The notes: generated by a model not told the origin, from the letters alone. DNA of 21,483 bases from CAZUQH01 sp964622465 (GCA_964622465.1 CAZUQH010000021.1:1-21483); one strand, 5' to 3'. Counted from the first letter of the stretch, positions 1-6,338 are shown. Program-made: numbers and translations.

Positions 1-7
1 TCCTCAT

Positions 8-58
8 AACTCGTTATTGCGCGAGTTCATCGGTGGTTCAAGTTATAAGTATTGAACC
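8..58. repeat. Two short inverted repeats upstream of pgpA
   Basis: Two small dyads precede the pgpA promoter. AACTCG at 8-13 pairs with CGAGTT at 22-27 around an 8-nt loop. GGTTCAA at 35-41 pairs with TTGAACC at 52-58 around a 10-nt loop. The second ends 12 nt before the -35 box. No T-run follows either, so they do not look like intrinsic terminators. They could be an operator or an mRNA-end hairpin of a gene left of the window. I see no coding sequence in 1-117. Confidence 0.4.
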
Positions 59-69
59 TATACAACAAC

Positions 70-97
70 TTGACTTTCACTTATCGCCTGCTATAAT
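70..97 (+). promoter_or_regulatory. Sigma70-like promoter of pgpA
   Basis: TTGACT at 70-75 and a perfect TATAAT at 92-97 are separated by 16 bp. Transcription would start near 104, giving a leader of about 14 nt before the ATG at 118. No convincing terminator lies between pgpA and recA, so this promoter may also serve recA and the genes behind it. Confidence 0.7.
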
Positions 98-117
98 TGT
101 TAGAGAATGGAATAAAT

Positions 118-567
118 ATGAACTCTCTTGCTGAATTTATCGCTACTGGTTTCTATGCTGGCCGTGCGCCAAAGATGCCGGGTACCATTGGAACACTGCT
201 CGCACTCGTAATATACCTCTTCCTGCCTGTCGGTCCACAGTTTGTAGTATTCTACTGGGTCTGGTTGATTATCTGGATAATAATCGGTACTTGGGCAGCG
301 CATCAAGTCCAGTCAACAACCGAACTTCGTGACCCGCCATACGTAGTCATTGATGAAATGTGTGGTTTCTTTGTTACAATGGCGTTCCTGCCAAAGAGTT
401 TTGGCCTGATAGTGCTTGGTTTTGCTATTTTCCGCCTGCTTGACATATACAAACCATTCGGCATAAGAACGGTCGGCATTCCAAAAGGTGGCGTTGGTAT
501 AATGGCAGATGATATCTACGCCGGGATGGTTGCCAATCTTATATTGCAACTAATACACGCTTTATGA
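118..567 (+). CDS. pgpA: Phosphatidylglycerophosphatase A
   Basis: A 149-residue integral membrane protein of the PgpA family. It dephosphorylates phosphatidylglycerol phosphate to phosphatidylglycerol (EC 3.1.3.27) in the cytoplasmic membrane. Seen in the sequence: an N-terminal signature containing GRAPKMPGTIGT (about residues 15-26), the acidic VIDEMCG motif, RLLDIYKPF, and a C-terminal GIMADDIYAG, in the order expected for the family. Three to four hydrophobic segments lie between the motifs. Length is normal for the family. I chose ATG 118 because the alternative upstream TTG at 97 falls inside the -10 box. It is the first gene after a strong promoter, and recA follows after 64 nt. Pairing of pgpA with recA occurs in several bacterial phyla, often with cinA between them; cinA is absent here. 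Confidence 0.93.
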   Translation: MNSLAEFIATGFYAGRAPKMPGTIGTLLALVIYLFLPVGPQFVVFYWVWLIIWIIIGTWAAHQVQSTTELRDPPYVVIDEMCGFFVTMAFLPKSFGLIVLGFAIFRLLDIYKPFGIRTVGIPKGGVGIMADDIYAGMVANLILQLIHAL

Positions 568-606
568 CTTTGTAGATACCAGCGAGGGCCCAGCAATTAC
601 AAAAGG

Positions 607-627
607 TCCTCCATAAAAGAGGGAGGA
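607..627 (+). promoter_or_regulatory. recA Shine-Dalgarno with a complementary upstream arm
   Basis: The recA ribosome binding site GGAGG (622-626) lies 5 nt before the ATG at 632. TCCTCC at 607-612 is an exact complement of GGAGGA at 622-627, with a 9-nt loop. A 6-bp helix could therefore hide the binding site. The pairing is seen directly; any effect on recA translation is inference. Confidence 0.45.
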
Positions 628-631
628 AAAA

Positions 632-1672
632 ATGGCAGAACGTTCAGTGAAGCAAGACAAGCAAGAGCTTGACGCCGGCCGCAAGAAGGCACTGGAAGTC
701 GCAATAAGCCAGATTGAAAAACAGTACGGCAAGGGCAGTATAATGCGGCTTGGTGCTGGCCAGGTGTACAGTCCGGTTGAAGCGATACCCACAGGTTCAC
801 TCGCGCTTGACATCGCAATTGGCATTGGCGGCGTGCCGCGTGGTCGCGTAATAGAAATCTATGGCCCCGAAGGTTCTGGTAAAACCACGCTTGGACTCCA
901 GATTGCTGCGAACGCACAGAAAATAGGGGGAGTTGCAGCATTTGTAGATGCAGAACATGCAATGGACCCTCTCTATGCGCAGAAAATTGGAGTAAATATT
1001 GAAGACCTGTTGATATCACAACCTGACAATGGCGAGCAGGCCCTGGAGATAACCGATACGCTTGTCCATAGCAGTGCAATTGACGTTATAATCGTTGATT
1101 CGGTAGCAGCGCTTGTTCCTCGTGCAGAGCTTGAAGGTCAAATGGGCGATACAAATATAGCCTTACAGGCGCGATTGATGTCTCAGGCTTTGAGGAAGCT
1201 CACTGCTTCAATCCAAAAATCCCGCACCTGCGTAATATTCGTAAATCAGATACGGGAAAAGGTCGGGGTCTTCTTTGGAAACCCGGAGATAACCCCGGGC
1301 GGCCGCGCACTGAAATTCTATGCGTCGGTGCGTCTTGACATAAGACGGATTGCGCCAATAAAACAGGGTGACAGTATTATCGGCAACCGCGTCCGCGTAA
1401 AAGTTGCGAAGAACAAAGTTGCTTCGCCTTTTCGCGCGGCAGAATTCTCAATTTACTTTGGAGAAGGCATTGACCGGGAAGAATCGCTTCTTGATGTCGG
1501 CGTTGAAAAAGGCATCGTACAGAAAAGTGGCACATGGTATCTCTATAATGACCAGCGGCTTGGCCAGGGGATTGAAAACGCCAGAAATTATTTGAAAGAA
1601 AATCAATCTCTTGCCCTGGAAATAGAGCAGAAAATCCGCGAAGCAGCGTTCGCCCCGTCTGGCAAAAGTTGA
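632..1672 (+). CDS. recA: Recombinase RecA
   Basis: A complete 346-residue RecA, the ATP-dependent strand-exchange protein of homologous recombination and activator of LexA-type SOS self-cleavage. Seen: N-terminal oligomerisation helix (1-35), Walker A GPEGSGKTT at 78-86, the AEHAMDP segment at 107-113, Walker B VIIVDS at 152-157, the L1 region ELEGQMGDT, and the L2 loop from about 205 (NQIREKVGVFFGNPE) into GGRALKFYASVRLD. Walker A has Gly where most bacterial RecA proteins have Ser or Ala (GPESSGKTT). The start is fixed by a strong GGAGG site. The gene has no recX behind it. Its TGA stop overlaps the TTG start of the recombinase gene (TTGA, 1669-1672), implying translational coupling. No LexA box was recognised upstream. 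Confidence 0.98.
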   Translation: MAERSVKQDKQELDAGRKKALEVAISQIEKQYGKGSIMRLGAGQVYSPVEAIPTGSLALDIAIGIGGVPRGRVIEIYGPEGSGKTTLGLQIAANAQKIGGVAAFVDAEHAMDPLYAQKIGVNIEDLLISQPDNGEQALEITDTLVHSSAIDVIIVDSVAALVPRAELEGQMGDTNIALQARLMSQALRKLTASIQKSRTCVIFVNQIREKVGVFFGNPEITPGGRALKFYASVRLDIRRIAPIKQGDSIIGNRVRVKVAKNKVASPFRAAEFSIYFGEGIDREESLLDVGVEKGIVQKSGTWYLYNDQRLGQGIENARNYLKENQSLALEIEQKIREAAFAPSGKS

Positions 1673-2535
1673 ACGGATTACTTGAACAGTTCATATCCTT
1701 CATCCGAGCTGAGCGTGGACTATCTCCTAACACCGTAAGCGCATATCAGTCAGACATAGAAAAATATCTGCATTATCTCGGTGACCGGAATCTTGAGCCG
1801 TTAAAGGTATCGACCGAAGATATTAAAAAATTCCTCTCCGTGGAACGTCCTGGACATGCAGTAACTTCCCTTGCACGCTTTATCGTCTCGCTAAGAACAT
1901 TTTATCAATTCCTTCTTATAGAACGGTTAATGCCGGATAATCCAGTCTCAAGGATTCACCTTCCGAAGCTCGGGTTCAGTATTCCGGGGGCGCTGACAGA
2001 ATCAGAAGTGGAACGCTTGCTTACAATCCCCGACGATGGCGATGCAAGAGCAAAGCGTGACCGCGCACTGCTTGAGCTAATGTATAGTTCAGGCCTGAGA
2101 ATTTCAGAAGTTGCGGGATTAAAAATATCTGACGTGAACTTGAATAATGGTCTTGTCCGTGTACTTGGAAAACGAAACAAAGAACGTCTCGTGCCGTGCG
2201 GTAGAGCAGCAATAAAGACAATAAAGGAATGGCTTGGGATTTGCAAGCCACAACCCGGCGATTACCTGTTCCCTGGCCGTGGTAACAAACAGTTTTCACG
2301 TGTAGGCATCTGGAAGATTGTTAAGCACCATGCAAGCCGTGCAGCTATAACGACACACCTCACGCCACACACGCTAAGACACTCGTTTGCAACGCATCTT
2401 TTACAGCACGGCGCTGATTTAAGGTCAATACAGGAAATGCTCGGCCACGCAAGCATTGCAACAACACAGATATATACACACGTAAGCACCCAGCAGCTCA
2501 GGACTCTCCATCGCCGCTACCATCCTCACGGTTGA
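1669..2535 (+). CDS. xerD: XerC/XerD-type tyrosine site-specific recombinase
   Basis: A 288-residue tyrosine recombinase of Xer size and layout. It has an N-terminal SAM-like core-binding domain (about 1-90, with RAERGLSPNTVSAYQSD) and a C-terminal catalytic domain (about 105-288). The full catalytic set is visible: R144 in SSGLRISE, K168 in LGKRNKE, H234 and R237 in HTLRHSF, H260 in MLGHAS and Y269 in TTQIYTHV. Such enzymes resolve chromosome dimers at dif. The HGADLRSIQEMLGH segment is closer to XerD than XerC in my memory, but one sequence cannot decide this, so the symbol is tentative. It starts with TTG overlapping the recA stop and ends with TGA overlapping the TTG of rimO. I saw no dif site. 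Confidence 0.92.
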   Translation: MNGLLEQFISFIRAERGLSPNTVSAYQSDIEKYLHYLGDRNLEPLKVSTEDIKKFLSVERPGHAVTSLARFIVSLRTFYQFLLIERLMPDNPVSRIHLPKLGFSIPGALTESEVERLLTIPDDGDARAKRDRALLELMYSSGLRISEVAGLKISDVNLNNGLVRVLGKRNKERLVPCGRAAIKTIKEWLGICKPQPGDYLFPGRGNKQFSRVGIWKIVKHHASRAAITTHLTPHTLRHSFATHLLQHGADLRSIQEMLGHASIATTQIYTHVSTQQLRTLHRRYHPHG

Positions 2536-3821
2536 ACGTGAAAATATTTACAATTTCCCTTGGATGTGCCAGGAACCTCGTTGACTCAGAATCGCTGCTC
2601 GGAGATTTACTCTCTGATAAATCCAACTCGCTTGTAACATCCAGGTCAAATGCAGACGTCATTATAATAAACACGTGTGCGTTTACCAGAGAAGCACGAA
2701 CGGAAAGCTTGCAGGCGATTTCTTCTATATCAGAGTCCAAGTCGCGCAACCAAATACTCATCGTCTGCGGATGTCTTCCGCAACTACAAAAGAGAGAACT
2801 CTTCCAGCGTTTTCCAGAGATAGACGCTGTATTTGGCAGCGCAGATTTCAAAAAAATCAGAGACGTTCTACCTGCGATTGTAAACGGTAGCCGCATTTTT
2901 GAAGTATCCCATCCTCCTCTATTCCTGCGTACCGCGTCAATGCCTCGCCTCATCTCCACCCCGCCTTCATACGCATATCTAAAAATATCTGAGGGTTGTT
3001 CAAACCACTGCTCGTATTGCCTTATTCCGTATCTTCGTGGCGAACACCGCGCACGTTCGGTTGATGATATTGTCACAGAAGCAAAACAACTTGTGCAACT
3101 CGGTGTCCAAGAACTTATACTTATCGGTCAGGATACCACTCTTTACCATGACAGCACGGGCGCTGACCTGGTTTGCTTACTTGAACAACTTGAGCGCTTG
3201 CGTGGTTTGAAGTGGATTCGCCTTCTCTATACGCATCCAGCACACTTTAGCATACGGCTAACCAATGCATTTGGTAGGTTTGAGAAACTTGTAAAATATA
3301 TTGACATACCAATCCAGCACACGCACGACGAGATTCTGAAGAGAATGAACCGCCCTTCTTTTGCTCTGACCAGGCGTGTTATAGATGAACTTCGCGCGCG
3401 AATACCGGATTTATCTTTGAGGACAACGGTAATTGTTGGCTTTCCAGGTGAGACGGACGAACATTTCAGGAAACTCCTTAAGAACGTAGAGGAAATTCAA
3501 TTTGACTGGCTCGGCGCTTTCAAATACTCAAAAGAACGGGGTACAGGTGCATACAAAATGAAAGCGCAGGTGCCTTCAAAAATAAAAGAAAAACGCTGGC
3601 AGCAGATAATGTCTGCTCAGCAAAAAATCACCTTCAGGAAGAATCAATCAAGGATTGGGAAAACACTTCCTGTGCTGGCAGACACTGCGAAAGAAGGGCA
3701 TTCTACGTTTCAGGCACCTGAAATAGACGGGAAGGTAATTTTTAAGAGGCGTCGTGACCCTGGTGCCATACTAAGGGCCCGCATAACCGGCGCCTCAGGA
3801 TATGACCTTCTCTCATTCTAA
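2532..3821 (+). CDS. rimO: Ribosomal protein S12 methylthiotransferase RimO
   Basis: A 429-residue radical-SAM methylthiotransferase that adds a methylthio group to the conserved Asp of ribosomal protein S12. Domain order: N-terminal UPF0004 domain with cluster-binding cysteines C12 (SLGCARN), C49 (NTCAF) and C81 (CGCLPQ); radical SAM core with the CxxxCxxC motif C156-C160-C163 (EGCSNHCSYC); and a C-terminal TRAM-like region containing APEIDG. SLGCARNLVDSE at the N-terminus separates RimO from the tRNA enzyme MiaB. It starts at TTG 2532 in a TTGA overlap with the recombinase stop; GTG 2538 is a possible alternative that costs two residues. The final codons (Ser, Phe, stop) lie inside a palindromic repeat (3811-3842), so the C-terminal end was probably set by repeat insertion. 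Confidence 0.95.
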   Translation: MNVKIFTISLGCARNLVDSESLLGDLLSDKSNSLVTSRSNADVIIINTCAFTREARTESLQAISSISESKSRNQILIVCGCLPQLQKRELFQRFPEIDAVFGSADFKKIRDVLPAIVNGSRIFEVSHPPLFLRTASMPRLISTPPSYAYLKISEGCSNHCSYCLIPYLRGEHRARSVDDIVTEAKQLVQLGVQELILIGQDTTLYHDSTGADLVCLLEQLERLRGLKWIRLLYTHPAHFSIRLTNAFGRFEKLVKYIDIPIQHTHDEILKRMNRPSFALTRRVIDELRARIPDLSLRTTVIVGFPGETDEHFRKLLKNVEEIQFDWLGAFKYSKERGTGAYKMKAQVPSKIKEKRWQQIMSAQQKITFRKNQSRIGKTLPVLADTAKEGHSTFQAPEIDGKVIFKRRRDPGAILRARITGASGYDLLSF

Positions 3822-3842
3822 AGGGCGTTGCCCGAAGAATCT
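3811..3842 (+). repeat. Palindromic repeat copy A, containing the rimO stop codon
   Basis: Copy of the tgtcattctgag family. Outer arms ATTC (3815-3818) and GAAT (3837-3840), inner arms GGGC (3823-3826) and GCCC (3830-3833), loop GTT. The rimO stop TAA (3819-3821) lies between the left outer and inner arms. The hairpin could protect the rimO mRNA end; no T-tract follows, so it is not a standard terminator. Confidence 0.7.
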
Positions 3843-3856
3843 CGCAGTTAGGCCTT

Positions 3857-3884
3857 TGTAGGGGCTTGATTTATCACGCCCGCC
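3857..3884 (+). repeat. Second type of palindromic unit
   Basis: A short imperfect palindrome unlike the neighbouring family. Outer arms GGGC (3862-3865) and GCCC (3878-3881), inner arms GAT (3868-3870) and ATC (3873-3875), two-base loop. It lies between copies A and B, making a composite repeat cluster. Only one copy is present in this window. Confidence 0.45.
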
Positions 3885-3886
3885 TA

Positions 3887-3930
3887 TGTCATTGCGAGGC
3901 CAGCGTAGCTGGCCGAAGCAATCTCGTACC
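3887..3930 (+). repeat. Palindromic repeat copy B
   Basis: A long stem: outer arms ATTGC (3891-3895) and GCAAT (3918-3922), inner arms GGCCAGC (3898-3904) and GCTGGCC (3908-3914), loop GTA. It begins tgtcattgcgagg and ends gaagcaatctc, the form seen in copies C, E and F. Confidence 0.85.
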
Positions 3931-3936
3931 AGTACC

Positions 3937-3975
3937 TGTCATTGCGAGGAACGTAGTGACGAAGCAATCTCATCC
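3937..3975 (+). repeat. Palindromic repeat copy C
   Basis: Direct repeat of copy B seven bases downstream. Outer arms ATTGC (3941-3945) and GCAAT (3964-3968) are kept; the inner stem is weaker, with AC and GT flanking a GTA loop. It ends 6 bases before the integrase fragment begins. Confidence 0.8.
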
Positions 3976-3981
3976 CATGCA

Positions 3982-4076
3982 ATCCTAATGCTTGTTATTC
4001 TGCTGGACTAAGGATTGGTGAAATGGTAAAATTAGGACCGGAAGACATTGATAGCAAGAGGATGTTGATTCATGTT
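3982..4076 (+). pseudogene. Tyrosine integrase fragment (decayed)
   Basis: From 3993, one frame reads CYSAGLRIGEMVKLGPED followed by IDSKRMLIHV, ending at 4076. This matches the box around the first catalytic arginine of phage/transposon-type tyrosine recombinases (the SAGLRxSE...LxxxDID pattern). Just upstream, 3982-3993 reads ILML in the neighbouring frame, as expected before YSAGLR, which suggests a one-base loss near 3993. The match stops abruptly at 4076, where an intact integrase would continue into a GKGxKDR segment. It is not derived from the Xer gene at 1669-2535, which has different residues here. I read it as debris of a mobile element beside the restriction-modification module. 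The motif match is by eye. Confidence 0.6.
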
Positions 4077-4208
4077 AGTTCTGACCTTCAGCCAAAGGGT
4101 GGTATATCCGAACCGGGTTCGTCTATACCACCAAATCTCGAAGGATATGCGAAACTAAATTCGGATGTGAAAAAGTTATATGCAATTGGTCGCTTGAAAA
4201 GGAGATAA
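4023..4208 (+). CDS. Small chimeric ORF upstream of the restriction-modification genes
   Basis: A 61-codon ORF. Its first 18 codons are the tail of the integrase fragment; the other 43 residues (from SSDLQPKGG to GRLKRR) match no family I know. AAGGA at 4010-4014 is well spaced from the ATG at 4023. The stop codon lies next to the AAAAGGAGAT ribosome binding site of the next gene, whose ATG starts 4 nt after the stop. That geometry would permit translational coupling. It may be a short leader peptide for the downstream genes, or simply an accident of the integrase fusion with no protein role. No domain is visible; the C-terminus is basic. Confidence 0.35.
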   Translation: MVKLGPEDIDSKRMLIHVSSDLQPKGGISEPGSSIPPNLEGYAKLNSDVKKLYAIGRLKRR

Positions 4209-4212
4209 AAAC

Positions 4213-4755
4213 ATGAAGAAGAAAGAAACAGTTACAATAGATGGAGAAACCATTGAAATTAGAGGTTCTTTGACCCGAGATGAAATTGTGAAAAAAGTTG
4301 TAAACATATTTATTGACGCTGAAAGCCACCAGAGAGGACACGGAGTAAAGTTTCGTTACCCTGTGGAAAATTTATCAACTGGTGAGCAACTTTTTATTTT
4401 CAGACCAGCAGGTTTAAATAAATGGAATTTTGATTTCAAGGTAGAAGTACTGGAAGAATTTGGATTGGGGAAAGGGACACATGATGAGATCATATCGGAT
4501 TTTCAGAACAAGAAACGGGAAAACCCACGAAAATTTAACGATTTATTAGATGCTCTCACTACCATCTGCAATTCCTCAGAAAATAATGTTGACCGAGTAC
4601 TGGAAAATTGTCCTGATTTACAAACGGCATTCCAGACAGGAGCGAAAGTAGATGTTCTATTGAAAGTGGTAAAATGGATGTTTATTATGGAAGATATTGT
4701 TTATTGGAATTACAAAGGCCGAGCAATGTTATATAATGCTATAAGGGAGGCATAG
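4213..4755 (+). CDS. Unrecognised protein paired with a DNA methyltransferase
   Basis: A 180-residue soluble protein with a strong ribosome binding site (AAGGAGA just before ATG 4213). I do not recognise the family. It has no signal peptide or membrane segment. The N-terminal part (about 1-80) is mixed alpha/beta with FRYPVENLSTG and WNFDFKVEV. The C-terminal part is helical and ends in VVKWMFIMEDIVYWNYKGRA. The methyltransferase starts 2 nt after its stop, with the methyltransferase binding site GGGAGG (4745-4750) inside this gene, so the two are very likely co-translated. By context it could be the restriction endonuclease of the module, an accessory subunit or a regulator. I cannot identify a PD-(D/E)xK, HNH or GIY-YIG motif with confidence. 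Base composition is visibly A+T-richer than the housekeeping genes, as expected for acquired DNA. Confidence 0.8.
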   Translation: MKKKETVTIDGETIEIRGSLTRDEIVKKVVNIFIDAESHQRGHGVKFRYPVENLSTGEQLFIFRPAGLNKWNFDFKVEVLEEFGLGKGTHDEIISDFQNKKRENPRKFNDLLDALTTICNSSENNVDRVLENCPDLQTAFQTGAKVDVLLKVVKWMFIMEDIVYWNYKGRAMLYNAIREA

Positions 4756-4757
4756 AT

Positions 4758-5627
4758 ATGACTAAGAACAATATTGAAAGTTATCTGAATAAAGTGTTCT
4801 TAAGAGATATCATGGAGCTTTTGAAAGAACTCCCGGATAAGTGTGTTGATATGGTTTATGGGGATCCTGATTATAATGTTGGGATAAAATATGGAGATAA
4901 GTCTTATACCAAGACCTTTGAGGAGTATATTGAATGGTATATTGAATTAGCAAGGGAGTCCCTGAGGGTATTAAAAGACACAGGGAATATGTTTTTAATA
5001 AATTATCCAAAACAAAATGCTTATTTAAGGGTGGGATATTTAGATGAAGCATGCTATAAAGTTTCTGACTATGCTTGGGTATATAATACAAATGTAGGGC
5101 ACACTCCAAAGCGGTTTACTACGGCCCATAGAAGTATTTTGCATTGTCGAAAGACAAGAGACAATAAATTTTATAAAGACAATATTGCGGTCCCATATAA
5201 AAATCCCACAGATAAGCGAATTTTACAAAACTTGGCAAATGGCTCAAAAGGAAGAATGCCCTATGATTGGTTATATTTTGATTTAGTCAAAAATGTAAGT
5301 AGAGAAAAAACATTCCATGCCTGCCAGATACCACAAAAACTTTCTGAGATGTTAATTAAATCTTGCACGATGCCTAAAGATATTGTTTTAATTCTTTTCG
5401 GTGGCAGTGGTTCTGAAATAGAAATCTGTAAGGTGCTCAACAGACAATATATTTCTGCTGAAATAGACGAAAAATATTATAAAATGATTCTTAACAGGTT
5501 AAGTAAAGGGAAAATTGAAGAAAAATATCGGCTAAATATGAAAAAATACGAAATCAAGAATATCCAAACACAACTCACGCTTCTTGAAGAACAAAAAGAA
5601 TATTTAGTTGCGAAGGAGAAAAGATAA
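4758..5627 (+). CDS. Beta-class DNA methyltransferase with atypical motifs
   Basis: A 289-residue amino-methyltransferase (N6-adenine or N4-cytosine) of the beta arrangement: catalytic motif IV comes before the AdoMet-binding motif I. Motif IV is GDPDYNVG (35-42), with Asp where the family has the second Pro of DPPY. Motif X is HACQIPQKLSEMLI (187-200). Motif I is LILFGGSGSE (211-220), where the usual form is LDPFxGSGTT, so its Asp-Pro is replaced. The FxGSG core and the catalytic-type Asp36 remain. The target-recognition region would lie between about 85 and 185. It sits in an A+T-rich module, 2 nt after the 180-residue gene and followed by a truncated stub, which fits a type II restriction-modification origin. 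Whether it is active is uncertain, and specificity cannot be read from sequence. Confidence 0.88.
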   Translation: MTKNNIESYLNKVFLRDIMELLKELPDKCVDMVYGDPDYNVGIKYGDKSYTKTFEEYIEWYIELARESLRVLKDTGNMFLINYPKQNAYLRVGYLDEACYKVSDYAWVYNTNVGHTPKRFTTAHRSILHCRKTRDNKFYKDNIAVPYKNPTDKRILQNLANGSKGRMPYDWLYFDLVKNVSREKTFHACQIPQKLSEMLIKSCTMPKDIVLILFGGSGSEIEICKVLNRQYISAEIDEKYYKMILNRLSKGKIEEKYRLNMKKYEIKNIQTQLTLLEEQKEYLVAKEKR

Positions 5628-5628
5628 A

Positions 5629-5715
5629 ATGGCAGGAAGCGACCAACAGCGTATAACACAGCATAAAAGGTTCGTGCTTTGTTCAGTAATTGCGGGACTT
5701 AGCCCAGCCCAGTGA
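5629..5715 (+). pseudogene. Truncated stub of a third gene in the restriction-modification module
   Basis: A 28-codon ORF starts at ATG 5629, two bases after the methyltransferase stop (TAA 5625-5627). An AAGGAG ribosome binding site (5613-5618) lies inside the methyltransferase gene. It begins MAGSDQQRITQHKRFVL, which reads like a real N-terminus. After about codon 18 the sequence runs into a degenerate palindromic repeat and stops. The spacing and binding site suggest a third co-translated gene whose body is gone, possibly the endonuclease. Seventeen or so residues are too few to identify it. Confidence 0.45.
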
Positions 5716-5731
5716 TGAAGCAAGCTCTCAC
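5684..5731 (+). repeat. Degenerate palindromic repeat copy D
   Basis: It resembles the tgtcattgcgagg...gaagcaatctca form: ATTGC at 5689-5693 and GAAGCAA at 5717-5723, followed by TCTCA after a 2-base insertion. The centre differs, with ACT (5697-5699) and AGT (5711-5713) as possible inner arms. It marks the right edge of the accessory module, as copies A-C mark the left. Confidence 0.45.
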
Positions 5732-5761
5732 ACTTTAAACAAACAACCCAAGGAGGTTCGC

Positions 5762-6307
5762 ATGAAAAAACCAGTCCCGGTTTCATCTGCAAACCGGCTC
5801 ATAAATCACGGTCCGGTCATTCTGGTAACATCACAGTACAAGGACGCTGGAAACATAGTTACACTTGCATGGAATACGCCTGTCTCACACAGCCCGATGC
5901 TTGTTGCAATCGCAGTAGCGAACAAGCATTATTCAACCGAACTCATTACCAAAAGCGGTGAATTTGTCATCAACGTACCTAACGTTGACCTGTTGAAGCA
6001 AGTCCAATATTGTGGTTCTGTTTCAGGCCGTGACGAAGACAAGTGGAAGAAATCAGGCCTGACAGCAGAACCGGCGCAGAAAGTCAAACCGCCTCTCATC
6101 AGAGAGTGTATAGCACACTTAGAGTGCAAGGTGGTAAAGACAATTTCGTCTGGCGACCATTCTTTGTTCATTGGCCAGGTTCTCGCTGCATCCGCAGAAG
6201 AAGGCCTATTTGACGAAATCCTTAACACAGATAACCCACGCGCAAAAACGCTACATCATCTCGGCGGCGATTTCTACACAGTGCCTGGCAAAAAAATCCA
6301 GCCGTAG
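5762..6307 (+). CDS. Flavin reductase-like, FMN-binding protein
   Basis: A 181-residue protein of the flavin reductase-like (split-barrel FMN-binding) family. Members bind FMN and use NAD(P)H or act as reductase partners; the substrate of this one is unknown. Seen: the N-terminal GPVILVTSQ strand, TLAWNTPVSHSPMLVAIAV, the FVINVP motif, YCGSVSGRDEDKW, and an ECIAHLECKV...GDHSLFIGQV stretch, all in family order. The start at ATG 5762 is set by AGGAGG at 5751-5756; an upstream in-frame start at 5690 would begin inside repeat copy D and was not used. No signal peptide, so cytoplasmic. It may be a single-gene unit, since a promoter follows it before the next gene. Confidence 0.88.
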   Translation: MKKPVPVSSANRLINHGPVILVTSQYKDAGNIVTLAWNTPVSHSPMLVAIAVANKHYSTELITKSGEFVINVPNVDLLKQVQYCGSVSGRDEDKWKKSGLTAEPAQKVKPPLIRECIAHLECKVVKTISSGDHSLFIGQVLAASAEEGLFDEILNTDNPRAKTLHHLGGDFYTVPGKKIQP

Positions 6308-6338
6308 CACCCTTCCTGTCCTGGCGTCACTGATTCAC

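Noticed and set aside
97..117. Upstream TTG start for pgpA, adding seven residues
   Set aside because: It lies in the promoter -10 region and would precede the likely transcription start; ATG 118 fits the family N-terminus.
2498..3076. Long minus-strand open frames such as 597-1079, 2498-3076 and 13017-13799
   Set aside because: They lie opposite well-identified genes, have no recognisable domains and mirror the codon pattern of the plus strand.
3993..4001. TATTCT as a -10 box for the restriction-modification genes
   Set aside because: No acceptable -35 element at the right distance, and the bases belong to the integrase fragment.
5690..5761. Upstream start for the flavin reductase
   Set aside because: The extra codons come from a degenerate repeat, while ATG 5762 has a strong AGGAGG site and matches the family start.
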